A stretch of 64,000 nucleotides of DNA from JAKAGZ01 sp963748105 (lineage in GTDB: Bacteria; Bacteroidota; Ignavibacteria; Ignavibacteriales; Ignavibacteriaceae): assembly GCA_963748105.1 (NCBI GenBank), contig CAVVHP010000014.1, positions 28,347 through 92,346 on the forward strand, read 5' to 3'. The position numbers were made by a program, and so were the translations under genes. The notes beneath the pieces are model-generated. The model was given only the letters and a program-made list of their open reading frames with translations, did no database searches and was not told the origin of the DNA. Each line of letters begins with the position of its first letter. The stretch's first letter is position 1. Positions 29,925 to 39,851 of the stretch are shown here, piece after piece.

Positions 29925-30998
29925 TTACCAGAGCCATGATGAAGTTCTTTCCTTAGATTTTTCTTCTCCTGTAAAATTACGCCAGAATGATGTGTACTTT
30001 TCATTTGTAACAATACCAATTGGGCCCTCATAAATTCCACCATCTTTATAACCGTCATATACTCTTACAGCAATAATATTTTTACCATTTAAGTTTAAAT
30101 ATCCGGACGGAATTTTATAACCTCGTAATTGAAAATATTCATTACCTTTAAGAGGTCCAGGTGGATTTTCTCTAAAATCACCCGTACTTCCCAGCAACTT
30201 ACCATTAAGATAGGTTTGATCTAGATCATCTATTTTTCCCATTAAAAGAAAAAGATTTTTATTTTGAAGATTATCAGGGAGATCAAATTCTCTGCGATAC
30301 CATGCAAAGCCATCGTATTCTGCATAACCTTCACTTTCCCATTTTAGTGGAACTGTAATTTTACTCCATCCTGAATCCTGGAAATTTATTCCTGAGTAAA
30401 GAGAATCATCTCCTGTTTTAAATTTCCATATGCCATCAAGATTTAAGTCAGGTGCAAATCCGGGGTCTTCAATATCTATTCCCGGATCACCTTCCAGGAT
30501 ACCTCCGGATAATTCATAATCAAAAACTCTTACTGCAATTAAATTATCCCCGTTTTCATTTAGATATTCCTGGGGAACATAATACCTTCTGAAGACATAA
30601 TATGCAGTTTGATAATCAGGAGGAAAAGATCCGGCAAATCCTAACAGATGCCCATTTAAATAAGTTTGTTCAACATCATCAACTCTTCCCAGATTCAGAT
30701 AAACGTTTTGATTCTTCAATTCGCCATCATAACTGAAATGAATTCTGTACCATGCGTAACCATCAAACCCATTAAATCCCTGGTCTTCCCAGTTTGACGG
30801 AACATTAATTTTTTCCCAATTGCTATCATCATAATTTTTTTCAGCCCAGCTTATATCATCGCCAATTGAAAATTTCCATTTACCCTTAAGATCAATAACC
30901 CGCATACTATGTATGTTTTTTTCATCTCTAGGCCTACAACCAGTTACTATCAAGGTTGAGCTTAATATTATTAAAAGATATTTAAAACTGAATTTCAT
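29925..30998 (-). CDS. Lipoprotein with two tandem galactose-binding-like (GH2 sugar-binding type) modules
   Basis: The signal sequence has lipobox IVTGC (~residue 21). The mature part is two copies of a ~150-residue jelly-roll domain: copy 1 about residues 33-180, copy 2 about 188-335. Each copy follows the pattern GxWKFxxGDD, DxxWxxIxVPxxWExxG, YDGxAWYR, YLNGxLLG, IAVRVxDxxxxGGIxEG. The modules look like the sugar-binding domain of family 2 glycosidases, but no catalytic barrel is attached. Carbohydrate binding at the membrane surface is inferred. It is 40 bp downstream of a secreted HEAT-like gene, likely one transcript. Confidence 0.75.
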   Translation of the reverse strand: MKFSFKYLLIILSSTLIVTGCRPRDEKNIHSMRVIDLKGKWKFSIGDDISWAEKNYDDSNWEKINVPSNWEDQGFNGFDGYAWYRIHFSYDGELKNQNVYLNLGRVDDVEQTYLNGHLLGFAGSFPPDYQTAYYVFRRYYVPQEYLNENGDNLIAVRVFDYELSGGILEGDPGIDIEDPGFAPDLNLDGIWKFKTGDDSLYSGINFQDSGWSKITVPLKWESEGYAEYDGFAWYRREFDLPDNLQNKNLFLLMGKIDDLDQTYLNGKLLGSTGDFRENPPGPLKGNEYFQLRGYKIPSGYLNLNGKNIIAVRVYDGYKDGGIYEGPIGIVTNEKYTSFWRNFTGEEKSKERTSSWLW

Positions 30999-31038
30999 TT
31001 TTTATTTATCTACAGTAGTGAACAACATTAGATTAAAT

Positions 31039-31458
31039 TTAGAATTTACTTTTAATAGATACATAACCAAGATTTGAATTCTTAACATATTCACTGAATA
31101 TCAATGCACTCATTTTTTTTACTCTTTCGTTCTCATCGGTTAATGATTGTCTTCTAACAGCTTCCAACCCTTTTGCATCTCTTATTTCATATAAAGAAAG
31201 TGCTATAAGTACTTTAGTATTCGCATCTTTAACATTTGACATTTTGTCAATCAGCGCATCTACAGCTTCTCTAATTCTGTATTTACCAGCATAATAAATG
31301 CAGCTTCTGTTAAGTCCCTCATTATCTGATTTTATTCCAATTATAAGATTATTAATTGCATTTTCAGAAACAGGTGTAGTTACATGTTGTGCTTTGACTA
31401 AAGTAGATAACATTACTCCAGCTAAAAGCACCATCGTGATTAAATTAAAATGTCTCAT
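31039..31458 (-). CDS. Small secreted HEAT-repeat-like protein
   Basis: The 139-residue product has a signal peptide (ending LVKAQ). About three degenerate helical repeats follow, e.g. GLNRSCIYYAGKYRIREAVDAL and NTKVLIALSLYEIRDAKGLEAV, which look like HEAT/PBS-lyase repeats used in protein binding. A strong GGAGG (31465-31469) precedes the ATG by six bases. It lies immediately downstream of three 11-bp-spaced direct repeats and next to a two-component system, so control by that system is likely (inference). The function is unknown. Confidence 0.7.
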   Translation of the reverse strand: MRHFNLITMVLLAGVMLSTLVKAQHVTTPVSENAINNLIIGIKSDNEGLNRSCIYYAGKYRIREAVDALIDKMSNVKDANTKVLIALSLYEIRDAKGLEAVRRQSLTDENERVKKMSALIFSEYVKNSNLGYVSIKSKF

Positions 31459-31528
31459 CTCATACCTCCTTTTATATTTGAACCTGAATTAACTTACGGT
31501 TCAAAACTAGAAAAGGAGAATGTAAGCG

Positions 31529-31556
31529 TTGTCACCCAGTTGTAACGGGTTTGTAA
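31529..31556 (-). promoter_or_regulatory. Triple direct repeat, putative OmpR/PhoB-family operator
   Basis: On the minus strand TTACAA, TTACAA and TGACAA occur at plus-strand starts 31551, 31540 and 31529, exactly 11 bp apart. Direct repeats of about one helical turn are the usual binding site of OmpR/PhoB-type regulators; TTACAA-N5-TTACAA closely resembles the Bacillus PhoP box. The site lies 71 bp upstream of the HEAT-like gene start and follows the gene of an OmpR-family regulator. A separate palindrome TTTGAACC...GGTTCAAA occurs at 31477-31505. Confidence 0.5.
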
Positions 31557-31629
31557 AAAAATGTCATGGCAAAATCCCTGAAATCTGTCCGAAAACAGCG
31601 TTTTAAAGTCGGTTCTGAAAATATTGAAA

Positions 31630-32313
31630 TCAGTCTACCAATTTGTAACCAACTCCGTGAACAGTGAGTATAATTTTAGGATTATTCGGATCCTTTTCAA
31701 TTTTCTGACGCAGCTTTAATATAAAATTATCCACGGTCCTGGTTGTCGGGGATTCTTCATAACCCCATACTTCATTAAGCAGGTCGTCCCTGCTTAGGGT
31801 AGCGTTTCTTTTTTTCCACAGATATCGCAGTATTTCAAACTCCTTGTGCGACAGAGAGACCTCCTTACCGCCGGTGTTTGCAGTATAGGCAGTGAAATTA
31901 ACATTCAGGTTCCCGATTTTTTCTACCAGGCCTTCCGAGGAAATTTTGTTTTCGCTTCTTCGCAGTATCGCCTTTATCCGGGCAAGCAATTCCCTTAAAC
32001 TGAAAGGCTTTGTCACGTAATCATCGGCACCCAGTTCCAGCCCAAGCACTTTATCTATTTCCTCCCCTTTTGCGGTCAGGAGAATTATCGGAGTCTCAAC
32101 TCCAATCTTCCTCGCGGTTTTGCAGACGTCAAACCCGGACATTTTAGGCATCATCACGTCGAGGATGATTAAATCGTAACTGTTCTTTTTTATTTGTCCG
32201 AGAGCTTCTTCACCGTCGGCGGCGCAATTGACTTCATAACCTTCGAATTCAAGATTATCCTGAAGTCCTTTACGCATATTTATTTCGTCTTCAGCGACAA
32301 GTATTTTTGTCAT
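31630..32313 (-). CDS. OmpR/PhoB-family response regulator
   Basis: This 227-residue regulator has a receiver domain with the phosphoacceptor Asp in LIILDVMMPKMSG (~53) and the conserved Lys in VTKPFSLREL (~103). A winged-helix DNA-binding domain ends TVHGVGYKLVD. It is 24 bp downstream of its histidine kinase gene on the same strand, so the two form a cognate pair. The 11-bp repeats just beyond its 3' end are a candidate target. The stimulus is unknown. Confidence 0.93.
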   Translation of the reverse strand: MTKILVAEDEINMRKGLQDNLEFEGYEVNCAADGEEALGQIKKNSYDLIILDVMMPKMSGFDVCKTARKIGVETPIILLTAKGEEIDKVLGLELGADDYVTKPFSLRELLARIKAILRRSENKISSEGLVEKIGNLNVNFTAYTANTGGKEVSLSHKEFEILRYLWKKRNATLSRDDLLNEVWGYEESPTTRTVDNFILKLRQKIEKDPNNPKIILTVHGVGYKLVD

Positions 32314-32337
32314 TTCAGATTCCCGATTATTTAAAAT

Positions 32338-33885
32338 TTAATTTTTGTCTCCCCGTAATGGGAATTTCAACCTGAATAAACTTCCCTCCCCGGGTTCGCT
32401 TTCCAGTTCAACTATACCTTTATGAGCCTCAACGATATGTTTAACAATGCTAAGACCAAGACCGGTGCCTTTCACGTTGTGAACCAGCCCTGAGCCTACA
32501 CGGAAAAATTTTTCATAAATCTTTTTCTGATCTTCCTTTGGGATGCCGATACCGTAATCTTTTACTTCGACGAAAGAGAAACCTTTTCCGAATCCGGTTC
32601 TTACTAATAACTTTTTATTTTTCATGCTGTACTTAACCGCATTATCAAGCAGATTCATGAATGCCTCAGAGACAGCTTCCTCGTCAAGTTTTTGCACGGG
32701 TATCGAATCATCTTTTTCAAGGATTGCCTCAAATCCATTTTGCGCCAGGTGAACCTTATAGGAGCTAAAAACATTTTCAACGATATCATTGAGAAAGGTG
32801 TCGACAAAGTTAAAATTTCTTTTACCCGCCTCAATTCTGGAAAAATTTAAAATCGAATTGACAATCCTGCTTAGCCGCGCGGTCTCCTGGCTTATTATGC
32901 CGTAATATTCCTGTTTCTTTTCTTCCGTCCTTACTCTTCCCATTTCAAGTGTTTCCGCGAACATACTTATCATTGAAAGAGGTGTTCTCAGTTCGTGCGA
33001 AACATTTGAAACGAAATCCGATTTCATCTGTGATATTTCAATTTCCTTTCTCACATTTCTGAAAACAATGTAGATTCCCAGCAGAAGAACAATAACGAGT
33101 AAAGCAATTAAAGCCAGGTTGGTAATCGCCCTTTGTTTCACCATTGAGTCTATTGTCTCTCCCTGCAGTAAAATTCCCAGGTTAAATCCCGGTAAAAGCC
33201 ACATTGCTTTTCTTGTCCGTATTTTATCTACAGGAATCACTGGATCATTATCAAAACTGTAATTTTTTGAACCAGAAAGGATATAAATCAAAAACTCATT
33301 GCCGGAAATAGATTTTATTTTGGGCGATAAAATTTTATCAATAAATATTTCCGGTTTTACAAGCAGGATACAGAATTTGTCACGCAGTTTGTCACTATTA
33401 AAGGTGAAAAACAAAATCGCTTCCGATGCGTCGGCCTTAATAGGTTCCAGTTTCCTGAAACCGCTTTGTTGGTAAGATACCAGGCGGCTGATCATGCTTT
33501 TATTATTTATGATGAGAGAATCCACGGAACTGGTTCTGAAATTATCTCTTGATACATTCCCGAAGGCGCTCAAAATTATATATTTAGCGGCATCACCTAA
33601 AATGACCCCGTCAATTGAATTATTTTCACCAATAAATTTTTTAATGTTCTCATCAGCGCTGGCCGATGCAATTCCTTCTTCAATTTTTCCGGCCCAGCTC
33701 TCCATAATATCCTGCGAAAACTGGTTAACGGAAAATAAAATTGCATCAAGCTGACTCTCGTAAATTTTCTCAATTACCTTTTCATTGCTGTTTAGTGAAG
33801 TTAACTCAAACGAAATGAAGAGAAGTGCGGGAACAACAATAACTACAATTAGGATAACCCCGATTCTGCGCAGCCTGTTATTCAT
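32338..33885 (-). CDS. Membrane sensor histidine kinase
   Basis: The 515-residue protein has one membrane helix at about residues 8-27 and a ~220-residue extracytoplasmic sensor region. A second helix lies at about 252-272, followed directly by the HisKA domain with the phospho-His in FVSNVSHELRTPLSM (~292). The HATPase_c domain shows NLLDNAVKYS, VKDYGIGIPKED and GTGLGLSIVKHIVE. No HAMP domain is apparent between helix 2 and HisKA. It phosphorylates the response regulator encoded just after it. The sensor region has no family I recognise. Confidence 0.92.
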   Translation of the reverse strand: MNNRLRRIGVILIVVIVVPALLFISFELTSLNSNEKVIEKIYESQLDAILFSVNQFSQDIMESWAGKIEEGIASASADENIKKFIGENNSIDGVILGDAAKYIILSAFGNVSRDNFRTSSVDSLIINNKSMISRLVSYQQSGFRKLEPIKADASEAILFFTFNSDKLRDKFCILLVKPEIFIDKILSPKIKSISGNEFLIYILSGSKNYSFDNDPVIPVDKIRTRKAMWLLPGFNLGILLQGETIDSMVKQRAITNLALIALLVIVLLLGIYIVFRNVRKEIEISQMKSDFVSNVSHELRTPLSMISMFAETLEMGRVRTEEKKQEYYGIISQETARLSRIVNSILNFSRIEAGKRNFNFVDTFLNDIVENVFSSYKVHLAQNGFEAILEKDDSIPVQKLDEEAVSEAFMNLLDNAVKYSMKNKKLLVRTGFGKGFSFVEVKDYGIGIPKEDQKKIYEKFFRVGSGLVHNVKGTGLGLSIVKHIVEAHKGIVELESEPGEGSLFRLKFPLRGDKN

Positions 33886-33975
33886 CTTAGCCTTTTAATT
33901 TAAATTATTCAGCACAATCAAAATATTGAAATTCGGCTAAATATCCTTTTATTAAATCCCGTGTAAGGAAAATAT

Positions 33976-36599
33976 TTATTTCCTCTCAGGTAATAATAGC
34001 TTGGCAACAAGAGCGGTCCACCCGGTCTGGTGTGAAGCACCCAGGCCGCAACCGGAATCTCCGTGGAAATATTCGTTGAATAAAATATAATTATTAAAAT
34101 GCCTGTCATTATTGAATTTCTCATTCCCTCCGTTGCAGGGCCGGTTTCCATTCTGATCGGGCATAAATAATTTTATTAATCTTTCTGTAAGCTTATCTGA
34201 AATATCTTTGAGAGTTAAATATTTTCCTGAACCGGTTGGATACTCAACCTTGAAATCATCTCCATAGTAATGATGAAATCTCTGAAGCGATTCAATTATT
34301 AAAAAATTCACCGGAAACCAGATGGGGCCCCTCCAGTTTGAATTTCCTCCGAATAACCCGGAATCGGATTCTCCGGGAACATATTTAACTGTAAATTCCT
34401 GTCCGTCCGCTTTAAATACATACGGATTTGCAAGATGATATTTCGATAATGCACGCACTCCAAATTCCGACAAAAATTCATTTTCATCAAGCATCCTACG
34501 CAGCAGGCATTTCATTCTGTGACCCGCGCAATAGAGATAGCAATCTTCCTTCACCTTTCCCTTTAATCTCCCAGTGTGATACCAGCCCTGCAAGATCCTT
34601 TCTATAATTCAAGAACCATTCTAACCTAGCGGCAAAGTCGGGACAGGCTTTCATAACTTCCGGATCAAGCACTTCCACAGCAAAAAGAGGAATCAGCCCG
34701 ACGATTGAACGGACTTTAAGTTTTTCGTGACCGTCATCGGTAGTATGAAGAACATCATAATAAAATTCATCTCCTTCATCCCACATATTTATTCCTTCAT
34801 CGCTTATCCTGAACATAGCGTTCGCGATATAAAGGAAATGTTCAAAAAATTTTGTTGCCATATCCTGGTAGATGGAATTATCCTTAGAAAGTTCGAGCGA
34901 AATCCTCATCATATTAAGACAATACATTGCCATCCAGGCCGTACCGTCCGCCTGTTCAATATGTGCCTCAGCAAAATCGGAACTGCGGTCAAAAACCCCA
35001 ATGTTATCTAGTCCTAAGAAACCACCCTGAAAAATATTATGATTGTCGGCATCTTTCCTGTTAACCCACCAGGTAAAATTTAATGAGAAGCTTGTGGAAA
35101 ACTGATTCGAGAAATTCAGTATCTCCTTTGCCATCCCTGTTTTTCTGATCAATTTTATAAACTCTCCAGGCAGCGTATGCATGAACCGGCGGATTTACGT
35201 CACTGAAATTCCATTCGTACGCGGGCAATTGGCCATTAGGCAGCATATACCATTCGCGGGTTAAATGTATTAACTGGTGCTTTGCGAATTCAGCGTCTAT
35301 CATTGCAAGAGTAATACAATGGAAGGCAAGATCCCACGACGCATACCACGGATATTCCCACTTATCTGGCATAGAAATAATATCAAAATTATTCAGGTTT
35401 ACCCATTCGGAATTTCTGCCGCTTTTTCTTTCAACGGGCGGTTCCGGCTGAGACGGATCACCGTTAAGCCATTGTGTTACATCATAATAATAGAACTGTT
35501 TATTCCACAGCATTCCGGCAAATGCCTGCCGCTGAATATTTAGGAGCTCTTTTTCTTTAATGTCTTTTTGTATGCCGGAATAAAATTTATCCGCTTCACT
35601 GATTCTATTTTCAAAAATTACTTCAAAGTTTTCAAACGGATCGTTACCCGGACTATTTGTCAATCTTAATTTTATAACTTCCGATTTACCCGCCTTAATT
35701 TTCAATTTGTAATTCAGTCCTGCCCTAGTGCCCTGCCTGGAGTTAATCGCGTTCTCATTCTTTTCGACTATAAAATCATTTATCCCGTCTTTGCAGAATT
35801 CCGAATTATTTTCAACATTAAATATTTTTTTGTTGTTCGTTTCATTTTCACAAAAATATATCCCGGGTTCTTTCTCATAGAATAATTTTAATTTACCCAG
35901 AATTTTATGATCAATATTTACATAATGTTTGTTTGTGCTTTTAAGAACCGGCTTATAATCATCGTACCCCCACTTCCAGGTATTACGGAACCACAGCTGG
36001 GGAATAACATTAAGTTCGGCGTCATCATTGGATCGATTGAATACTGTGGCTTTAATTAAAATATCCTCTAAATCCGCTTTGGCGTATTCGATAAAAATGT
36101 CAAAATATTTATCCTCATTAAATATTCCTGTATCAATCAATTCATATTCCGGTTTATCTCTGCCTCTGCCGGCATTTTCATTAATTAATTGATTATAAGG
36201 GAATTCTGACATGGGATATTTATAAAGCATTTTCATATAGGAATGAGTAGGAATATTATCGAGGTAGTAATAATATTCTTTTACATCTTCACCATGATTA
36301 CCCTGGGGATTAGACAGGCCGAAGAATCTTTCCTTTATAAACGGATCTTTGCCATTCCAGAAAGCAAATGCGAAACAAAGCAGCTGCTGGTCATCACAAA
36401 TTCCGCCGATGCCGTCCTCTCCCCACCTGTAGGCTCTGCTGCGGGCCTGTTCGTGTGTAAAGTAATTCCAGGCATCTCCACCGGGGCTGTAATCTTCCCT
36501 GACCGTCCCCCATTCTCTTTCAGATAAATACGGTCCCCATTTTTTCCAGTTTTTTTTATTACTTTTAAATTCCTGCAGCCTTTCACATTCAGTTGACAT
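33976..36599 (-). CDS. GH63-like (MGH1-type) glucosidase, cytoplasmic (two frameshifts)
   Basis: Joined frames give about 874 residues, normal for MGH1-type glucosidases. There is no signal peptide. Seen in order are SEREWGTVREDYSPGGDAW, YRWGEDGIGGICDDQQ, the (alpha/alpha)6 barrel start EYPWYASWDLAFH (~450), LPAYEWNFSDVNPPVHA (~490), GHRMKCLLRRMLDENEFLS and the final FHGDSGCGLGASHQTGWTAL. The breaks are an extra A near 35075-35081 and an extra G at 34523-34525. GGAGG precedes the ATG, 10 bp after the HAD gene. It should hydrolyse an alpha-glucosidic bond in the cytoplasm, feeding glucose units to the same operon's enzymes (inference). Confidence 0.83.
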
Positions 36600-36609
36600 A
36601 AATCCTCCA

Positions 36610-37347
36610 TTAGGAATTAGCCAGTATCATATCTTCCACAACACTATCCAAATTTTTTATATCGTTTACTATCCATTTTCTTTCGAGCAGATTACTTTTA
36701 TTAACATCTTCCATAGTGTAATCATTTGGCACTGCAATGCAATTAGTTCCAGCTGAAACAGCCGCCTTTATTCCTGTAGGAGAGTCCTCAATTACAATAC
36801 AATCTGATGGCTTTATTTTTAATTCCGAAAAGACGAGAGTATATATTTCCGGGTCGGGTTTACTCTTTTCAATTAAATCTCTCGTAGCTATAAAGTCAAA
36901 TAAATTTCTGATGCCGAGAGTATCCAGCACTCTTGTAGCTTCATCGGAATGCGAGGTAGTTGCCAGGGCTGTTTTAAAATTACGGGACCTTACTTTTTTC
37001 AATAATGAAATGGCATAAGGGCATTCAACTTCCTTTAATATTCTCGATGTGGCTAAATAATTGTAATAATATTTCAGCCTGATCTGCACAAAAGCCCGCC
37101 ACGGTTCAGCGACATTAAATTCCAGCATCCTATTTTCCGATTCTTCTGTAAGAGCAAATTCTTCCAATAAGGATTTGGCTACTTCTTCCCTCGACCGTCC
37201 CACCAGTTTTTTATATTCTTCAATTACATCGTGTTTTTTGATATTGCGCGGTTTCAGTTCCAATGCGGCCGTTGCATATGAATGGGCTTTAAGGATTTCA
37301 GTCTGTACAAGCGTTCCGTCAAGATCAAAGATAAATGCATTTATCAT
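36610..37347 (-). CDS. HAD-family sugar-phosphate phosphatase/phosphomutase-like
   Basis: This 245-residue subfamily I HAD protein has motif 1 FDLDGTLVQTE (~8), motif 2 in LATTSHSD (~130), the motif 3 Lys in KSKPDPEIYT (~160) and motif 4 VIEDSPTGIKAA (~185). An all-helical cap sits between motifs 1 and 2. It is close to beta-phosphoglucomutases and 2-deoxyglucose-6-phosphatases; motifs alone do not separate these. Its start overlaps the pgi stop in an ATGA, implying coupled translation. The downstream glucosidase suggests a sugar phosphate substrate. Confidence 0.85.
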   Translation of the reverse strand: MINAFIFDLDGTLVQTEILKAHSYATAALELKPRNIKKHDVIEEYKKLVGRSREEVAKSLLEEFALTEESENRMLEFNVAEPWRAFVQIRLKYYYNYLATSRILKEVECPYAISLLKKVRSRNFKTALATTSHSDEATRVLDTLGIRNLFDFIATRDLIEKSKPDPEIYTLVFSELKIKPSDCIVIEDSPTGIKAAVSAGTNCIAVPNDYTMEDVNKSNLLERKWIVNDIKNLDSVVEDMILANS

Positions 37348-39056
37348 AATAAAGTTTTCGTCAATAATTCGAGACTTTTATTAATCTCTTTTCCAAGATT
37401 AAACCGGATAACTTTTCGCTTGTTATCGAGCAATGCCTGCCTGTCACCCAGTGACTGGGCGTTTTTCAAAGTCCCGAATGAAATAGAAGAATCGTCATCT
37501 CCAGCTTTATCAGGTATTGGCAAATCCTCCGGGATCCCGGAAACAAACTGGATAAAGAGCCCGTGGCCTGCATCTCCTTTATGAAGCTGACCGGTAGAAT
37601 GAAGAAATCTCGGTCCATACCCAACCGTAGTAGCAACTTTATATTTCTTTTGAATAGCTGTCCTGAAATCCTGCAAAGATCTGGTGGTTTCTTCAGATGG
37701 TTTTACGTAAGCCTGGATCGAGACATAACTTCTTCCGTTAAAATCATCTTTGCCCGCATCAAAATTATCAAGAAAATTTTTCAAAGCATTTTCAAGTTTA
37801 TCAGCTTTTATATCACCAAATACTGAAATTCCGTTTTGCTCAAGGGCAGGTTTTAATTCAGGAAGTTTCCCTTTTTCCTGGTATTCCTTCACCATTTTTT
37901 TTGCCAGAATTTTAGCAGATTCCACGTTCGGCTGATCAAATGGCTGTATCCCGATTATCTTTCCCGCAACCGGGATGGCAAACTCCCACCTGAAATACTC
38001 GGCTCCGAGTTCATAAAGATCATCCCAAATAATTTCCACGACCGGGTATCCGGCTTTTTCCAATTTATTTATTTTTTCTGAATCAGTGTTATCATCTTTA
38101 AGATGTATATAAACGAACATACGGTCCCTAGCATAAAACTCAGGAGATTCAACTGCTTCCCCATCCACCGGAAGAATTCCCTTGCCGTTTTTACCGGTGC
38201 TTTCAGCAATAAGCTGCTCAACCCACGCGCCGAAGTAAGAAATTTTTCCGGGTGTTATAAAAGTTACCTTATCTATCCCCTCATTGGCTAACTCTCCCAG
38301 AACAGTTCCCAGGTACGCGCCTGTATTGGCAGGATCATCCAGTTTAGTTTCATCGGCAATCCTGCCGGCGCGGTCAATAATTTTTTGAAGATCAACGCCT
38401 GCCAAAGCCGCAGGAACCATTCCGAAAAATGAAAGCGCGGAGTATCTACCGCCGATGTTGGGATCGTTACGAAATATTTTTCTGAATTTTAATTCCTCAG
38501 CTGTATCAATCAGCCCGCTTTTCGGATCTGTAATTGCAATGAAATGCTTGCCTGCATTTTCACTGCCGACTTTCTTTATTGCCGAATTATAGAAATGCTT
38601 CATGTAAGAAAATGTTTCAACTGTGCCTCCTGATTTAGTTGACACGATATAAAGCGTTTTGGCCGGATCAAGTATTTTATCATATTCTATAACAGCCCCG
38701 GGGTCTGTGCTGTCGAGAATATGAAGATCGAGATACCCTTCAACGGCTCCAAATATTTTGCTGAAAACTTCCGGTGCCATGCTGGATCCGCCCATGCCAA
38801 GTACTATTGCCGAGATAAACCCTTCGCCGCGTACCTGGTCAACAAGTTCATTAATTTCTTTTAGCGCCGCGCCGGTTACTTCTGGACTGTGAAGCCAGCC
38901 AAGCCTGTTTGTTATTTCTTCAGGCTTTTCGCCCCAGACCGTGAAATCATTTCTCCAGATTCTCTCACTAATTTTATCATTACAAATTTTCTCATAAGTA
39001 TCATTTATTTTTTTTGTGTACTGTCCTGCTCTTTCAACAAATTCCGAGTTATTCAT
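37344..39056 (-). CDS. pgi: Glucose-6-phosphate isomerase (Tal-Pgi type)
   Basis: The 570-residue enzyme has two sugar isomerase domains. Key segments are IVLGMGGSSMAPEVF (~85), the phosphate-binding STKSGGTVETFSY (~138), NIGGRYSALSFFGMVPAAL (~200) and the late GYGPRFLHSTGQLHKGD (~490). The overall form resembles the isomerase half of bifunctional transaldolase/isomerases, here without the transaldolase half. It interconverts glucose 6-phosphate and fructose 6-phosphate. It sits between pgl and a HAD phosphatase gene in one operon. Confidence 0.93.
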   Translation of the reverse strand: MNNSEFVERAGQYTKKINDTYEKICNDKISERIWRNDFTVWGEKPEEITNRLGWLHSPEVTGAALKEINELVDQVRGEGFISAIVLGMGGSSMAPEVFSKIFGAVEGYLDLHILDSTDPGAVIEYDKILDPAKTLYIVSTKSGGTVETFSYMKHFYNSAIKKVGSENAGKHFIAITDPKSGLIDTAEELKFRKIFRNDPNIGGRYSALSFFGMVPAALAGVDLQKIIDRAGRIADETKLDDPANTGAYLGTVLGELANEGIDKVTFITPGKISYFGAWVEQLIAESTGKNGKGILPVDGEAVESPEFYARDRMFVYIHLKDDNTDSEKINKLEKAGYPVVEIIWDDLYELGAEYFRWEFAIPVAGKIIGIQPFDQPNVESAKILAKKMVKEYQEKGKLPELKPALEQNGISVFGDIKADKLENALKNFLDNFDAGKDDFNGRSYVSIQAYVKPSEETTRSLQDFRTAIQKKYKVATTVGYGPRFLHSTGQLHKGDAGHGLFIQFVSGIPEDLPIPDKAGDDDSSISFGTLKNAQSLGDRQALLDNKRKVIRFNLGKEINKSLELLTKTLL

Positions 39057-39089
39057 TTAAAACCTCCATATAAATTTCTCAACTAATTT

Positions 39090-39848
39090 TCACAATAATT
39101 TTGCGGCCTGCTCATCGAGATACCATTCATAAAGTCCGTCTACCGGGCACGCATGGGCTGCCGGGTATTTTTTGTAACCACTTTTCTTTTCAAGAATATT
39201 TTTTACTATTTCCGCTTTTTCACTCCCGGTGATCATAAAAATTACTCTTTTACTGTTCTTTATTACCTTTCCTGTCAGTGTAATTCTTTTCTGCCCCGTG
39301 GAAGGGTGTTCTGCAACGGCACACACTTTTTCTGCCTGGAATAATTCCAGTTTATTCGGGAAGATTGAGGCGGTGTGTCCATCCGGACCCATCCCGAGAA
39401 TTATGATGTCAAATTCCGGCAGCCCGTTGCTGATAGTTAAAATGTTTTCGTCAATTTCCCGCGCGTACCTGTCGGCTTCCTTATCCGGTTGATTTTCACC
39501 AACTATCCTGTGAATATTTCTTTCCGGGATTTCAATTTTGTCAAGGAGATACTTTTTTGTCATTCCGTAGTTACTCTCTTCATCCGTCGGCAGCACGCAT
39601 CTCTCGTCTCCCCAAAAAAAATTTATTTTTTCCCAGTCAATTTTTCCCGGGTACTCTTCACTTAGTACATTGAACAGAATCTTCGGAGTACTTCCGCCCG
39701 ATAATGCAATGTTGATATTTGAGCCGTCAACAGGCCGTTCATCCATAATATTTTTTAATTCTGCGGCAAACGCCTCTGCCATTTCCAACGGGGTCTTGTA
39801 TTTTTTTACATTTGGTTCCATCAATTCAATCTCAAATTTAGAAATCAT
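39090..39848 (-). CDS. pgl: 6-phosphogluconolactonase
   Basis: This 252-residue NagB-fold lactonase has NIALSGGSTPKILFNVL (~48), the catalytic-region WGDERCVLPTDEESNYG (~82) and GMGPDGHTASIFP (~150). It hydrolyses 6-phosphogluconolactone to 6-phosphogluconate, the second step of the oxidative pentose-phosphate pathway. It starts 3 bp after the zwf stop and precedes pgi by 33 bp, so all are probably co-transcribed. Confidence 0.95.
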   Translation of the reverse strand: MISKFEIELMEPNVKKYKTPLEMAEAFAAELKNIMDERPVDGSNINIALSGGSTPKILFNVLSEEYPGKIDWEKINFFWGDERCVLPTDEESNYGMTKKYLLDKIEIPERNIHRIVGENQPDKEADRYAREIDENILTISNGLPEFDIIILGMGPDGHTASIFPNKLELFQAEKVCAVAEHPSTGQKRITLTGKVIKNSKRVIFMITGSEKAEIVKNILEKKSGYKKYPAAHACPVDGLYEWYLDEQAAKLL

Positions 39849-39851
39849 TGT

